A stretch of DNA of 64,000 nt from Monilinia fructicola. Lineage: Eukaryota; Ascomycota; Leotiomycetes; Helotiales; Sclerotiniaceae. Position 1 is the first letter of the stretch; every line of letters begins with the position of its first letter. Made by a program: the position numbers and the translations under genes. The stretch is taken from NCBI GenBank assembly GCA_008692225.1, contig VICG01000004.1:2709001-2773000 (forward strand), read 5' to 3'. Shown piece after piece: positions 25,916-38,586 of the stretch. The notes beneath the pieces were generated by a model, which was not told where the DNA came from, made no database searches, and saw nothing but the letters and a program-made list of their open reading frames with translations.

Positions 25916-27939
25916 GGCTGCTTGTAAAATCAAATGAAATGGATGGTGTAGATTTGCGTGATATTCTCCCAATTTACAAGGAAAGTCGGAATATCTACAG
26001 ATAAACTGTATTTTTTATTGGCAGTTACGCGGTGCCATTTCTTTCTATAATTCTTCAAGGACAAACATGGAAAGGAAATTGGAGGACAATAGTAAGGAAC
26101 AATAGGAGGCAAGTGCCACGAGATCTGAGAATGAAACTATCCGTTCCATTGTGGGCAAATAAAGAACCAATAATACTCGACACCTCCATGCCCAAAGTCA
26201 AATGTATTCCTTTGTGCTTTGGTTTTCCCTGGAGAATCTATTCCATTTCTGTCTTTGTCGAAAGTATTCTGTTTGAGCTTCTCGAAGACATCAAGGTACC
26301 AAATTTCAATAACCAAAATTGATATCAAGTCAAAGCCAATCCGGTTCTTCCTGTGACATTCAAGGTCATAGTGCTAGTCAATTATATTTGTGTTAATAAG
26401 CTGGAATGGGCTTAACTAAGCTTGAAAATTTAGAGTACATCCTTTCGATAAGCCGAATCTTAGGACTAGAGTCTAGTCTCCATCAATTTTCGAGGGCTCA
26501 TGAGTTATCAGTAACTTTGAGGGCTTACTGGTAGTCAAGAGAGCCCTAGTTTCTCTACCTCAGCAGCAAATTGTAGTCTCCCATAAGTAATCCTATCCTG
26601 CTTATATATGCACAAATTATCAGGCGCAAGAATTTCGCATAGCTTCAAGAGGATAGCCGAGACTCTCGGCTACTCTCTTGGGAACTAGAATGAATCTGCC
26701 GATTGACTAACGACACACAGAATCCTTACAACATCATAAATCTCATAAATATCATAAAGCTACCCTTCGCCCCATAAACACATGCTAGCCCAAGGTTAAA
26801 ATCAAAGATTAAAGATACGAAACACGACCGAGGACTTGACCCATCAGCATTAGGCTTTAGCTTACCAGACTCTAAACTCACCCTTACATAAGAATACCCT
26901 TATATAAGAATACCCTTAAAAAAAGCATACCCGTGGACCCTTAGATAAGAATACCCGTGGACCCTTAAATAAGAATACCCGTAGACCCTTAAATAAGAAT
27001 ACCCTTAAATAAGAATACCCTTAAATAAGAATACCCTTAAATAAGAATACCCTTAAATAAGAATACCCTTAAATAAGAATACCATCCTACAGACCCTCAA
27101 CCATCTATCCCAATCATGCCCCCCTCCGCACCAACCTCATAACATCTAACAAAAAATCAGAGAAACAGACTCAAACCATCCAACCGGCCACTTGCCTCTT
27201 CCAAATGAAATAGCTAAATAACTACATCCGATGAAACCAAAAAAACAGAAATGCGAGCGAAATCACCAAACACCACACGCACTTTAAATCACGGTACTTG
27301 TCAATTACATCCGACGACGGTACAGTCCCTGAATAAAGGGTAAAAATATGGGTCTACCCACTGGTGTTATATAGATAATGCATGGATAGGTCAAGTTGAC
27401 CAATAGAATCTACCGGAATATCCTTCCCTCAAATGGCCTATGCGTCGCTGTCAGCAGCAGCAACAAAGTGAAGATACACCCATTCCCTCAAAGTGGGTCA
27501 TACCCATTTTTAGCCCTGTATTCAGTGGGGAAAAGGGGGGGGGGGACGGTAGAACCATATAATAGCGATTCCCAACGCCAGCGCTTACGCTTTTAGTGGA
27601 AAACATGCTTTCTCAATACTGTAACACGAGCATTCCGATGAGCGAGCGGGTGGAAAGCTTTGCCTAAACTATTCTTGCAGGCGAATCTGTACATCATGAT
27701 CATCAAGTTTGGCGAATACGGAGTAATCTTAAATCTCTCAAGATCTGCATAGCGGAGGCAGAGAAAGCGCCGGGGGCAAAATCCAGTGAATATTCACAAC
27801 GAGAACACAGCGGTACAACAACCACAATCGTAGATCAAGAGATTAAGAGATTAAGATATCTATTTTATATGCACATGCACATGCAGATATCACATGCATA
27901 TATTATTAACTACCACGGCCATGCAAGCTACGCAAACGC
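25916..27939. other. intergenic with 16-bp minisatellite
   Basis: No gene recognised. It includes the tandem array at 26881-27082, a G9 run near 27536 and one TACGGAGTA at 27717-27725. Confidence 0.5.
26881..27082. repeat. ATACCCTTAAATAAGA minisatellite
   Basis: About seven near-perfect tandem copies of a 16-bp unit (27000-27075), preceded by longer variants carrying an extra CCGTGGACCC insert and by diverged copies from 26881. It is not a telomere repeat and lies between two genes. Confidence 0.92.
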
Positions 27940-29302
27940 CTACTGATCCCAAACCACACACACCACCTGGCCCTCAATATCGATACCGGCCACGATCTCC
28001 AAGTCCTTACCGGTCTTGACGTCTCTCTTGAGAATGGCTACTCTCCCATCGTTTTGCAGGCCGACGGCCACGAGGTCTCCCGCCTTGTTGATGCTGAATT
28101 GTCTGGCGAAACTGCCGCCTGCGGCATCGATCGAGATGAGTGAGACGTGACCGCTCGAGTGATCGAGAGAATAGGTCAAGAGGGAATCGGAGGGGATCTG
28201 GGTTGGCGATGAAGGGGAAGAGGGGTCAGGGATGGTGAAGTGAGTGTCGTTACGTTGGGAGACGAGGAGGAAGTTCTTGTCGGGCTGAGTTGTGCGAGGT
28301 TAGTTGGAGGTTGTCATAAATCTTGAGGTCCAATATTCAAGCAGAGAAAAGAAGGGGGGGATGAGGTGAGAAGAGAATCAAAACATACCGTGACCACAAT
28401 TCCCGCGGCTGCGCTCCAAAATTGCAATTCTTCCCCTGGAGTAGTCGTCTCCAAAAGACTCTTCACAAAGATCTCTTTAAAGCGCAAGGTCTTATCGCTA
28501 TTATACGTAACCTTGTAACCCGTAAGGGTATTGGCCAACTGGCCCACCAAATAAAAGTAGGTCTCGGTATCGGTGACTAACCAGTTACCATGTCGAGGTC
28601 CACTTCCCGTTGGAGCCTTAAGCGAATCCAGCTGTTTCAACAACTTTGTATCTTGGTTGATATGATAGACTCTGACAAGATCCGCGCCCAAATCTGGGAC
28701 GAGAACGTAGGAATCGGTGGGGTCTGTGATGGCCTGGTGAGGATGCGGCGCATCTTCGAATTCTGCAATCGCGCCGTGGGCGGTCAGGCTGTAGGTGAAG
28801 GTTTGGAGGGGACGGATATCAGATGCGGAGTTGATATCGAAACTTCCCACACTGCTCGAGGAGCTGTTGAATGACTTTTAGCCCAAGTTCCAGAGGAAAA
28901 GAAAAAACATATCATCGAGGAGGATCTTACTAATAAGCCACTGCTAACGCCGTATGATTGGCATACATAACAGTCGCTGCCGCGCCAACAGGAGTCTGAA
29001 TCCTATCCAACGCAACCAGCGAACCCATCATCTTGAATCTTCAGAGAATTAAGCGTGCCATTTTCCGCCACCAAGCCTCTATCAGCACAAAACAAGGTAT
29101 TCCGTTCATGATCCAAAGTGATCCACGAAGAGTTGCCCGCACAAGCTGTCGAAGTCGCAATAACCTCTAACGAGTAAGACCCGTAGGCATCCTTCTCCAA
29201 CGAAAGCGTACTAATCTCGCCCGAATAAGAGGCCACAAAGAGGCGATCAGCCAGGACTCGGGAGCCCGCCAAGGCAAGAACAAGAGAACCAGAAAAGAAC
29301 AT
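27940..29302 (-). CDS. secreted lactonase-type seven-bladed beta-propeller
   Basis: Member of the 6-phosphogluconolactonase/lactonase beta-propeller superfamily (PF10282), here with a signal peptide (FFSGSLVLALAGSRVLA) right at the start, so it acts outside the cell or in the secretory path. Family features are ITLDHERNTLFCADRG, the HGAIAEFEDAPHPHQAI and VPDLGADLVRVYHI blade strands, TGSGPRH and the closing blade GDLVAVGLQNDGRVAILKRD. Introns at 28930-28864 and 28388-28285 have good GT-AG ends and keep phase. One extra base at AA 29022-29023 breaks exon 1; without it the protein is about 396 residues. The substrate is unknown; other secreted lactonase-like proteins act on sugar lactones, or as cycloisomerases on cis,cis-muconate. 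Confidence 0.85.
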
Positions 29303-30505
29303 GATGAAAGCGTGAATGACAATCGCAACGACTGAGCAACATTGGCAGCACTCGCGCTCTCATCATGTATTTATAAGAACCTACCAAGCATCGACTGGAG
29401 CACCATGTTGCCGCTAGCCAAGCATACCCAATATACGCCCGCGCGATAAGCTTCCAACATTCTGTATCCAACGGTACGTTCAGGTATTGAGCGAGCTGAC
29501 AGGGTCTCGGATACGTATACGACCGAGATTTGAGATGGTAATCGAGAAGATGCGTGATACCTTGCATGCATAACTCTCTCTATACTGTCGTCGAGGCCAC
29601 CACCATCTACATGATACTGTAGATGAGGGAGGAGGTACTAATCCCACCATCCATGATGCAATCCATCCAAACAATCCATCATCCAAAACGAGTACTGTAG
29701 GCATGTACGCCGGCAATTCGGTAGTGGGTATTCGCAAACCCAGAAATCCCCTTTTAAATTCCATTGGTGGTAAAACTCGCATTCATGAAGTCCTGTGAGA
29801 TACAGGCGCTCCACCACTTCCAGGGCCCATCCAGTTGTTCTAGATAAAATCCCAATATATCCAATATATCCAATATATCCAAAATAACCCAATCTCTCTG
29901 ATTATCCCTTAGCCGCCTCAAGAAGTTCACCGTATCTATGGACTCCATCTGAGTTCTTGGGATTCTAACCCGAAGAAATGATCTCCGGCTCGGCATATGC
30001 ATGGTGATCGGATAAGTCCCTTCAAATCCCTTGTTGGTTCTGACTAGAATACGGAGTAACATTGTATTTTTGAAATTTCCGAAGGATTTGCCGAGTATTA
30101 CCCACCCACCCAAAACCTCGGTAAAAATACTACACTGTATGGTAGGAGCATGGCATAAAAGTAGGTATAACGACCTAGCCAATCATAGAAAACTATATTA
30201 GACTTCTATAAAGGCTCCAGCTCTATAAAGACTCCAGCTCTACAAAGACTCTATACACTCGTATAAACGTAGATATCTACTATAATAAACTGAAATCATA
30301 ACGATATTCAAATCTTTTGGATAAACACTACACACAGGCGTCAAAGTTTTTTCATTCTAATTTGTTCAAACCTCATCATAACCTGAAATATACCATGAAT
30401 TCTTGAACCAATTTCTTCTTCTCTTCAAGCCCAAGTTTACCCCCATCGCTAAAAACATTCGGTCCGTCTTTCTATCACCACCCACCGGTGTTTACATCAT
30501 CCGGC
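29303..30505. other. intergenic, no gene seen
   Basis: Upstream of the lactonase gene. It contains three tandem CCAATATATC units near 29851-29880 and one TACGGAGTA at 30050-30058. Confidence 0.5.
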
Positions 30506-30683
30506 TCAGGAGCTTTGCCCCGCGACTCCTTGCCTTTCTCGATCATATTGCATGTCTGCCGAACTTCTTTGAAGGGTAGATATATTAAAAGTCTTTCTTT
30601 CCGTGATCTGGCCGTTTAATGGAATCGTAGCTTGGCTTCCTTGATGAATAACCGTAACGGTGTGTGCACCGTGACCAGTGAAT

Positions 30684-31812
30684 TTATTGAGAATTTGGGG
30701 ATACCGTCGACATCTTGTATGCTCGATGGTGGCCGTGTTCCCGACCATCCCCTCCACCGTCAGGTTCAGTCTCATCTAAGCCTTGGATGTTGAAATGCCG
30801 AAGCAGCGGCCGTAATGTTGCGATACAGCTTGCAACTATCCCTAAGCCAGCTTCTACCACGGACCAAATGAGCATCGGTGATATGGAATCTGTGAATGTT
30901 TATTAGCCACCTCAAGTAACATAATAGGATAGAGTTTCGAACAGAGGGGGATCTGCATAATCTAGATCCACTGCGAACACTCCAATTCGTACAGCGCAAG
31001 CAATACCAGCACTGATGAAAAGTTAGCCAAAGCGTGAACTTGATGGTGACTATCTATCACTCACAATAATCCTAGTCCTAGGGACTGTGACGACAAACGT
31101 CTTCGTTTTTGTGTGGCATTTGCATATCCCAAACCAATGCAACCGGAATGAGAGTAAAGAGGAGGTATAGTGCGATGGATAATCCAGCCCATGCATATCC
31201 TAGAGCATCTGCTGAGTCATAGTTACAATATCCATCCACAGTTGAATCGCCTTGTGTCCAAGCGTATGAGATTGGCTGGCAATTGAAGATTAAGTAGAAG
31301 CTTGCTATGAAACAGAGGATGACATTTATTGCTAGTCCGGCCCAGAGGGAGTATGCGCAAAGACTGGCTTCAGTGAGACGAAGGAGACAAGTCGCATAGG
31401 ATGCTTTGACCGCGGGTAACAGCGTTGATGTAAATTAAAACTGTGAACCAGACGTACTGACGACAGTTAGACATGAGATGGCTTGAGAAATAGCTTTCCA
31501 ACCTTTGAGCTCTGGACAATTTCATCTGTATCCAGTCCTTTCTTGTGTTGGCCAATGCCTCGTTGAACGCCGACAAAGAGTAGTGACGCCATTACGATAT
31601 AGAGACCCTAAGATTCTAGATTAGAATAGTAGATGGTGTTGTTGGAGAGCTATGATAATTGTCTCACCAGAGCGAAGAGGATGAGAAAAATCATCGTGGC
31701 CGATGGTCTTACGAATGATCACTCGAGTATAATAACGTAGAGAGACAACAACAACACCCAAAACAAGGAAGAGGATTGTTGTTGCCAGGATTGAAGGACC
31801 ATATGAGTCCAT
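30684..31812 (-). CDS. fungal rhodopsin-family 7TM integral membrane protein (PF20684-like), frameshifted
   Basis: The start at 31812 gives TM1 (SILATTILFLVLGVVVVSLR) followed by RYYTRVIIRKTIGHDDF, the family's R-x-R...DD signature. Later frames give VWFTVLIYINAVT, SYATCLLRLTEASLCAYSLW, CQPISYAWTQGDSTVDGYC with the conserved cysteines of the extracellular loop, and WSVVEAGLGIVASCIATLRP, the family's last-helix motif. Introns are likely near 31667-31619, 31500-31455, 31067-31015 and 30912-30880. At least three single-base indels are present (for example the T run in the DDF codons near 31690 and the CCC near 31410). The stop at 30684 follows TVSPNSQ, but a neighbouring frame stays open to 30506, so the true C-terminus may be longer. 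This is the Pth11-related receptor-like group; the ligand is unknown. Confidence 0.72.
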
Positions 31813-33508
31813 TTTCTCAGATGTGACGCAAGTTGCGGCTTTCTTGAGAACGTTGGACTTTTGTTTGTGTTGAATTTGATAGATATATTTCTAGGTATAG
31901 TAAAGGATATTCTAGGCTGTAGAAGTGCATTATGCTACGAGGAGATGTTCAACTTCCAATCATCCTAATAGATGTTTTGATAAAGAAAAGAAAATGAAGG
32001 AAGAGAAAAACCATAAAAGAGGGAATTTGAAGGAAGGAGAGATTCGGGGGATAGAAGCCATAATGTCATAAATAAACTGCGCAAAGACTGAGGAGGAGCA
32101 ACCTGTTTGACTTCGGGATCATGCCTCATCCAACTTTGGAAAGCACGAAATGTCAAGAGATGTTTGCACTTAACTGCCAGTAGTTCAACAGAAACGAGAA
32201 GAGAATAGCCACGCAAATTCATCTAGTAAGTCATTGTGGGAAGAAAAGTTCGCCTGCCTTCAAGCTTGATGTCATGTAGTGATGTATCACCCGCTTTTTT
32301 GATCAAGTGGCGAAACCTGTTCATATTTGACCAAATGATATGTATACTAGTCAAAGGACTGAACGGTACCCATACAGTATCTAAGAACAGTCGCAGAGCA
32401 TTTGAAGCGATCTACGCCCCGATACACAAAAGTTTTCTTGATGTTTTGTTAATAGCCGCGATGGTTTGTGGTAGGAATAGACTGAGTTAAGCGGGGGGAG
32501 GGGGGAGGGGGTATGTACATACTAGGCAATCAAGTACCAAAGTGAAGATGGTGACACTCATTGAGTCCACAAGTTCTAGACTTCGTAGTATTGACAAGCG
32601 GCGCTTAGAAATACGGTACAGAGATGTAAGATCTTACGTGGTAATTCAGCCTTATGAAGGCGGGTATCCGTTCTTTCTTATGGTTTGCATTCGCATAACA
32701 TGCTTCCCACGCATGCTATGCTAAAAATACGTTGACTCCCACGCCCGTCCGTCCAGAAGATAGACGCGACATGATCTGGTGTAGCAATGGATCAATGAGT
32801 CTTGAAGTATCAAGAACGATAGCTCTGATCCTGTATCCTGATTTCTATAATTGTAGTTGATACGCATTGAAGTCGGGGATGAGGAAAATACCTAGCAGCC
32901 ACGGTTCATCGAGAAGGAACCACTGGTGAACTTGATCTTAAAAGGCTTCAAGAATGAACCTTGGCGGAACTTTTCCAGTCCCGTGACAAGTGATCCTTCC
33001 GAGTATTCCGACCAAGAAGGGCTCATTCCCGACCGACGCTTCATAATTTCTCGTCAGTCGTTCACTCACAGTCCACTCCTAAATAATTCTGTGAAGCCAT
33101 TCCCATCAAATGTATCAAGGTATCGATAGACTTATCTGCTCTCAGCATCAAGATTCAATCCATGTCACGTTTTGAAGACTCTAATCGGTACAACTTGACG
33201 GCTTTACGGCTTGCACCAGATAAAGACCATGATGATGTTCAAGTTGACGGGCCGAAAAAGTCTTGGAAAGCGGCTATCTGCAGTGCAGAACCAAGGCGTT
33301 GTTCCCTGTATACGCCACAATATGGAGTAACAATGTACCGGTGATCCTCCCAAGATATTTATATCAGGTCGTCGGTCACTGGGTGATGATGACTGGCTGG
33401 TTGACGAGTATTGGCTGATGAGCATTGGTTGGTGGAAGTGATGGATGATTCTTGTTTATTAAATATTACCTCCCTAAGTAGGTAGGTACTAGGGACTAGG
33501 TACAGTTT

Positions 33509-33532
33509 ACCTAGGTACCTAGGTACCTAGGT
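33509..33532. repeat. three copies of palindromic octamer ACCTAGGT
   Basis: ACCTAGGT is its own reverse complement, so the 24-bp array is a perfect palindrome able to form a hairpin. A related CCTACCTAGGTAGG cluster sits at about 33790-33825. Confidence 0.85.
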
Positions 33533-35939
33533 ACTTATTAGACATTGCATTGTTCAGCTGCTTAATAATGACCGACGATGGCGGGGACGTGTATGGGGAA
33601 CAAATGTCACTGTACAGTAAGGAGGACGGAGTATATCCTCATGATTCACATAGGGGCTTACAAGATGATCTGGAGAATTGTCTATGTAAGACTGATCCAG
33701 TCATCGTTAAACCCACGAATCACTTTTCATTAAGACGACTGTGAATACCTACTGTCCTTACTAGGTAGGTACAGTAGATACCCGTGGACTTACCTACCTA
33801 GGTAGGTACCTACCTACTTAGGTAAGAAGGTTAAAGGAATATAATAGAACTACAGGATGAATACATGGCCCCGGGGGTGATTAGTCACATCGTATCTACT
33901 GCAACGTGTATGGAAGGTTCCAGGTTTCATGATTACCACCTTTGCTATCCATCACATCACATGAACCGTGTAACTACTCGAGTAATTCAAGGACTGTATT
34001 GAAATGTTCACTCAAATGAATATATACCTACCTAGGTATACATTGTATTGATAATTCGAATGATTTCTTTGTATAGGACTAAAGAAGTGTTTAAAGATGC
34101 GTGAATTATTATATTTCATATTCATATTTATATTAATATTAATATTGATATTAATCATTTCTTTATAATCACTTCGTACTATGAAATGAATTTAGTACTA
34201 ATACTGTACTATATATACCTAGGTAGTAGAGAGCAATCATAGCTTGAGAATCTTAAATATACTCCCAAGGTTCGTATTAATAACTTTATAATTACTCCTC
34301 GTATCTCCAATATATAATCCAAATCCAATAGAATTAATTACGAGGCCCAGCAATTCGCAATGTATGATACAATCTATGCTACAATCTACAACACAAGTTC
34401 TTGTACATACATCACCATAACCTTCTCTGCCGATTTCGATATTTAATATCCAAACATCCCAACATCCGATGCCTTTCTTGTCCCTCTCCAAGACCGAGCG
34501 ACCTGGTGGTCATGATATAATAATAAGTATGAGTTGGCTTCATGTTAGCATGTATATTAGTTGCCTATCTAGTATCCCCAGCTGAGCCGTCGGTGAATAA
34601 ACATACCGTCAGAATCACGCGATGGACATGTCAGAATATCCAAAAAAGCATACGATGATTGAAAGGATTGCGATGATTGAGATGATTGACTCGAATCTAG
34701 ACGGGAAGAAGGATGGAGGGTAATTAGCACAAGGTAATTATATAGATTTGCGTTGACGCCCCACTTTGTACAAAGTTCTTGGGTTCGTTCTTTGTGTTTT
34801 GATTGTTATTGTTGTTGTTATTGTTGTTGTTGACATTGTTTTTGTTGACATTGTTTTTGTTTGTTGTATTTATCCTAATAACGATTATATATGATATCTT
34901 CTAATACCTATTTACATATATACATACATACATACATACATACATTATCAACCTCCTTTTGTTTTCCAGCTATCCTCATCAATCATCTTATCAATACCAA
35001 CAATATCTATCCTATCCTTTGCAGCTGCATATGTACATAAATATAATCTGGGCAGCCACACATCCCCTCGTCCCTCATCCCTCATCCCTCATCCCTCGTC
35101 CCTTACTATCATGGATATTTCGATAGGTCGGGAAAAAAAAGCAAAAAAAAAAGGTCTGGATCATACTCTATTCTCTTGGACCCGATATTGAACCCATCCT
35201 TCTTCTGAGTCTCCTCTGACTTCAGCTCAGAATGATTCGTTCTTTGTGGAAGAGGAAAAAGTCAATCCAAGGCTTATTGGATGAGTAGTAGATGAGGAAT
35301 GTGAGTAAGAAATCAGAAGGAAATAAGAAGGAAATAAGTAACGCAGGTACTCGTGTGGTAAGTACAAGAAATTCATCTTTTCCATCTTACCAAAAAGACA
35401 GTCCAAAACTTGTTTCCCTATTCGGCGTCGGGCGTCGAACATCGAACATTAATCAACATCAAACATCGAACATCCAAAACTCGAGAATGAAGAGAAGACA
35501 AAACAAGCAAAGACGCAGAGAAGGCCGATCATCAATACTACATCAAAGCATATCGAAGCTACCTAGGTATCCATGGATCCATGCAATCAGTACAGTATAG
35601 TCGAGATTCAAATCCCTCATTCCAGATTGGTCGAGATATTGTATGACCTGGTCAATCAATCAATATGTTCAGACATTTCTAAAAAGGACAGTTACTGTTG
35701 TGCGATCCAAAATCGGCTTTGAAGCGAACCCCTCTTACCAAACGAGCCACTACTCAGTACCACTTGCAAGCTCATTGGATCTATTTCATCTCTTTTGGGG
35801 TCCTTTTGGGGAGGAAGGATTCGGAAGTAGGTAACATCCGCTTATCGATATCCCGCGTTTGCCAATACCACCTGCAGAACCATACGAATGGAAAAGAACC
35901 TGCGCGTCTGGACCGAGTTCATGCATGATATGGGAAAGG

Positions 35940-36280
35940 ATCGACAAAGGAGGAAATCAGAAGACGGACGAAGAAGTGAAAAGGGAATAGGAGATGCAGG
36001 TGAGAGGAGAAGGAGGAAGTGAAAGGAGAAGAAGGCAGAAGGAGGAGGAAGAGGAGGAAAGAGGAGGAAGAGGAGGAAAGAGAAAGGAACAGTAGGTAAG
36101 AGGAGGAGGTGGTGGAGGAGGAGGAGGAGGAAGATGTAGCGGAAGTTGAAGGAAGTCGAAAACGCCGAAGAAACTTAACGGACTTAACAAAATTAACAAA
36201 GTTAACAAATTTAGCAAGCTTGGCAGAAGGGGCAGAAGAGGCAGAAGAGGCAGAAGGGGCAGAAGGGGCAGAAGGGGCTT
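35940..36280 (+). repeat. purine-rich tract with GGAGGAA and GGCAGAAGG units
   Basis: About 340 bp in which the plus strand is mostly A and G, ending in six or so 9-bp GGCAGAAGG/GGCAGAAGA copies at 36227-36277 next to TTAACAAA repeats. No gene is supported. Confidence 0.8.
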
Positions 36281-36625
36281 AAAATTCGATCAGCAATTGA
36301 TTTATATTACTACTTCTCTCTATTTATATATCCAATATCGGGAACATCCATCATTACACGTACCTCCGACTGGGGACTCCTCAAAGTTCAGCCGCCCTTC
36401 TGCCATTTCCGCCTTGTTGCAATGTCGCCATGTCACCATGTCACCATGTCGCCATGCCGCCATTTCATCATTTCACCATTTTTCCCAGGGTTCATTTCTT
36501 AATCGGATCACGATCACAATCCAAATCACGATCACGATCACGATCATGATCACGATCACGATGATATAAAAAAGTAGGCAAGTACGGCACAGTGCGGTAC
36601 CGTACGTACATCCAGAACAGTACGT

Positions 36626-36769
36626 ACAGATATACAGATATACAGATATACAGATATACAGATATACAGATATACAGATATACAGATATACAGATATACA
36701 GATATACAGATATACAGATATACAGATATACAGATATACAGATATACAGATATACAGATATACAGATAA
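36626..36769. repeat. CAGATATA octamer minisatellite
   Basis: About 18 perfect tandem copies of an 8-bp unit. Because 8 is not a multiple of 3, all frames are open and give spurious repetitive ORFs on both strands. Confidence 0.95.
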
Positions 36770-37249
36770 ACAGACACACAGTACACGGTATACATCCATC
36801 CCGTACACACGCACACACACAGACACACATCATACAAAGGCAAGGGGAAAAGAGAAAAGGGTAAAGGGTCAAAGGTAAAAAGGTAAGAAGATAAAAAAAA
36901 GGTGAAAAACATCCATCCGTCCCACCCACATGGTCACCTCCCAAGTCATCATAACAAATTTGAATCGAATCATTGGTTGAGAGTTGAGATTATTCTCTAA
37001 AAGCATCTTCAACGGTTGAATCACATTTGCTGATTATTCAACACTTGAGTAATATCAAGAGGATCCAAGTAAGTTTCATTTCATTTGATTTGTTCGGCTT
37101 CTGGCTCCGAGAGGGAAAAGAGAGAGATCCACATTTATCTTTTCTTTTCCTTGGCATTCACGAACCACTTCGGAAGCTCAAAGCAGGCAGGCACCTCTTT
37201 AGGTATTTTTATTTTTGATTTCAATTTTGATTTTGTTTTTAATTCTATT

Positions 37250-37376
37250 TTTATTTTATCTTTCTTTTTTCTAGATAATTACTTATTATAATTACTATTA
37301 TTACTATTATTATTACTACTACTATTACTATTATTACTATTATTACTACTATTATTATTACTATTATTATTGCTTT

Positions 37377-37414
<38 letters not shown>

Positions 37415-37680
37415 TTATTATTAATTTTATTATTATTAATTATTTTTTATCTTAATTAATTTATATATTCATCTACTTATTATTATTTATTTATCTTTTT
37501 ATTTATATCTTATCTTATCTTATTATTAATATAGATATTTATATATATATATATATATTTATATTTCTTTTTATTTTTATTTTTATATTTCTTTATATAT
37601 TTATTTTATTTTAACTCATTAATAAATATAAAATAATAATAATAAGCTTACGATTATTATTATTATTAATCAAAAGAAAA
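37250..37680. repeat. AT-rich ATT/ACT low-complexity stretch
   Basis: Interrupted TTA/CTA triplets followed by nearly pure A/T. Unlike the AT core at 9980-10815, I see no inverted repeats at its edges. Confidence 0.7.
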
Positions 37681-38586
37681 CAAAGCTTAATCATAAGAAC
37701 TTAATACATACCGTCTTAACTTAATTTATTATTCTTTCGAACCAATCTTTTATCAATTCGTTCATCCATTCATTCCGTCCTTCACTTACCTAGGTATGGC
37801 CAAGAACAATCAAATCAATCAATACCCGTGGACTTGGATTATATCATCATCACATCTTTTAACAAATCCTTTATTCAAGTATCAAGAACAACATAATCGA
37901 AAAGAACAACTATTACTCCTGCTAGGTATTCCTTATTACTCCTGTTACCATTGCTCCTCCGACTACCTGATCACCCACCTGTCTACCATCACTTGGCGAC
38001 CCGACCCGACACCAATACAATCAATCAATCAATCAATTCACTCAGTTCAAATCATGTCAGCGATTTGATTTTTGATATTGGAAGTTCATCAGGACCATAG
38101 AAGAACCCCTCAAGGTTCCCATATATTGGATTAGGAGTATACACACTGTCCATCATCATCACCATCATCGTCATCATCGTCATCATCGTCATCTTTATTG
38201 ATCGATCATTACTACGACCACGACCACGACCACCACCACGACCGCTACCACCACCACCACCACCACACAATTTATACATGCGATAACACCATGGTCGAGA
38301 TTCCCCACGACGTCAACAATCTCAATTCTACGACGACGACCACCACCACCACCATCACCACTACCACCACAATCTATTACACTCCACCATCATAATTGTG
38401 GTATATCATCACTTTTTATTTACCGTTTTTTCAGATAAAATTATACAGTCTCCCTTTCAAATTTAATCAAGCTGGCGCAATTATCTACAGCATCAATTCA
38501 AACTATTTGAATAAAAGGTGCCGCCCTCCATACTTACTTGGTGTGGTTGGCAAAAAGATCAAAGACAAGGAGAATCCCTAGTCAAC

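Larger units (their letters stand above)
31813..38586. other. 6.8-kb gene-free, repeat-rich region
   Basis: No frame here has coding character beyond repeat artefacts. It holds palindromic ACCTAGGT arrays (33509-33532, 33800-33830), a TACTCGAGTA palindrome (33975-33984), CATA repeats (about 34917-34945), a purine-rich strand (35940-36280), an octamer minisatellite (36626-36769), an ATT/ACT-rich AT-only stretch (37250-37680) and CAT/CCA triplet runs (38150-38385). It forms the upstream region of the SCAP gene. Confidence 0.6.

Noticed and set aside
25916..25972. Upstream in-frame start for the monooxygenase at 25972
   Set aside because: The 19 extra residues look non-coding, while the ATG at 25915 places the FAD motif at the usual distance.
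26881..27082. Telomere or CRISPR-like array
   Set aside because: Units are contiguous without spacers and are not TTAGGG-type; this is a eukaryotic minisatellite.
30506..30775. Separate 89-residue gene at the end of the rhodopsin-family gene
   Set aside because: More likely an alternative-frame continuation of that gene's C-terminus; not enough evidence for an independent gene.
36473..36944. Several overlapping ORFs of 90-150 residues with repeated ICISVYLY-type text
   Set aside because: Translation of the octamer repeat, which is open in every frame.
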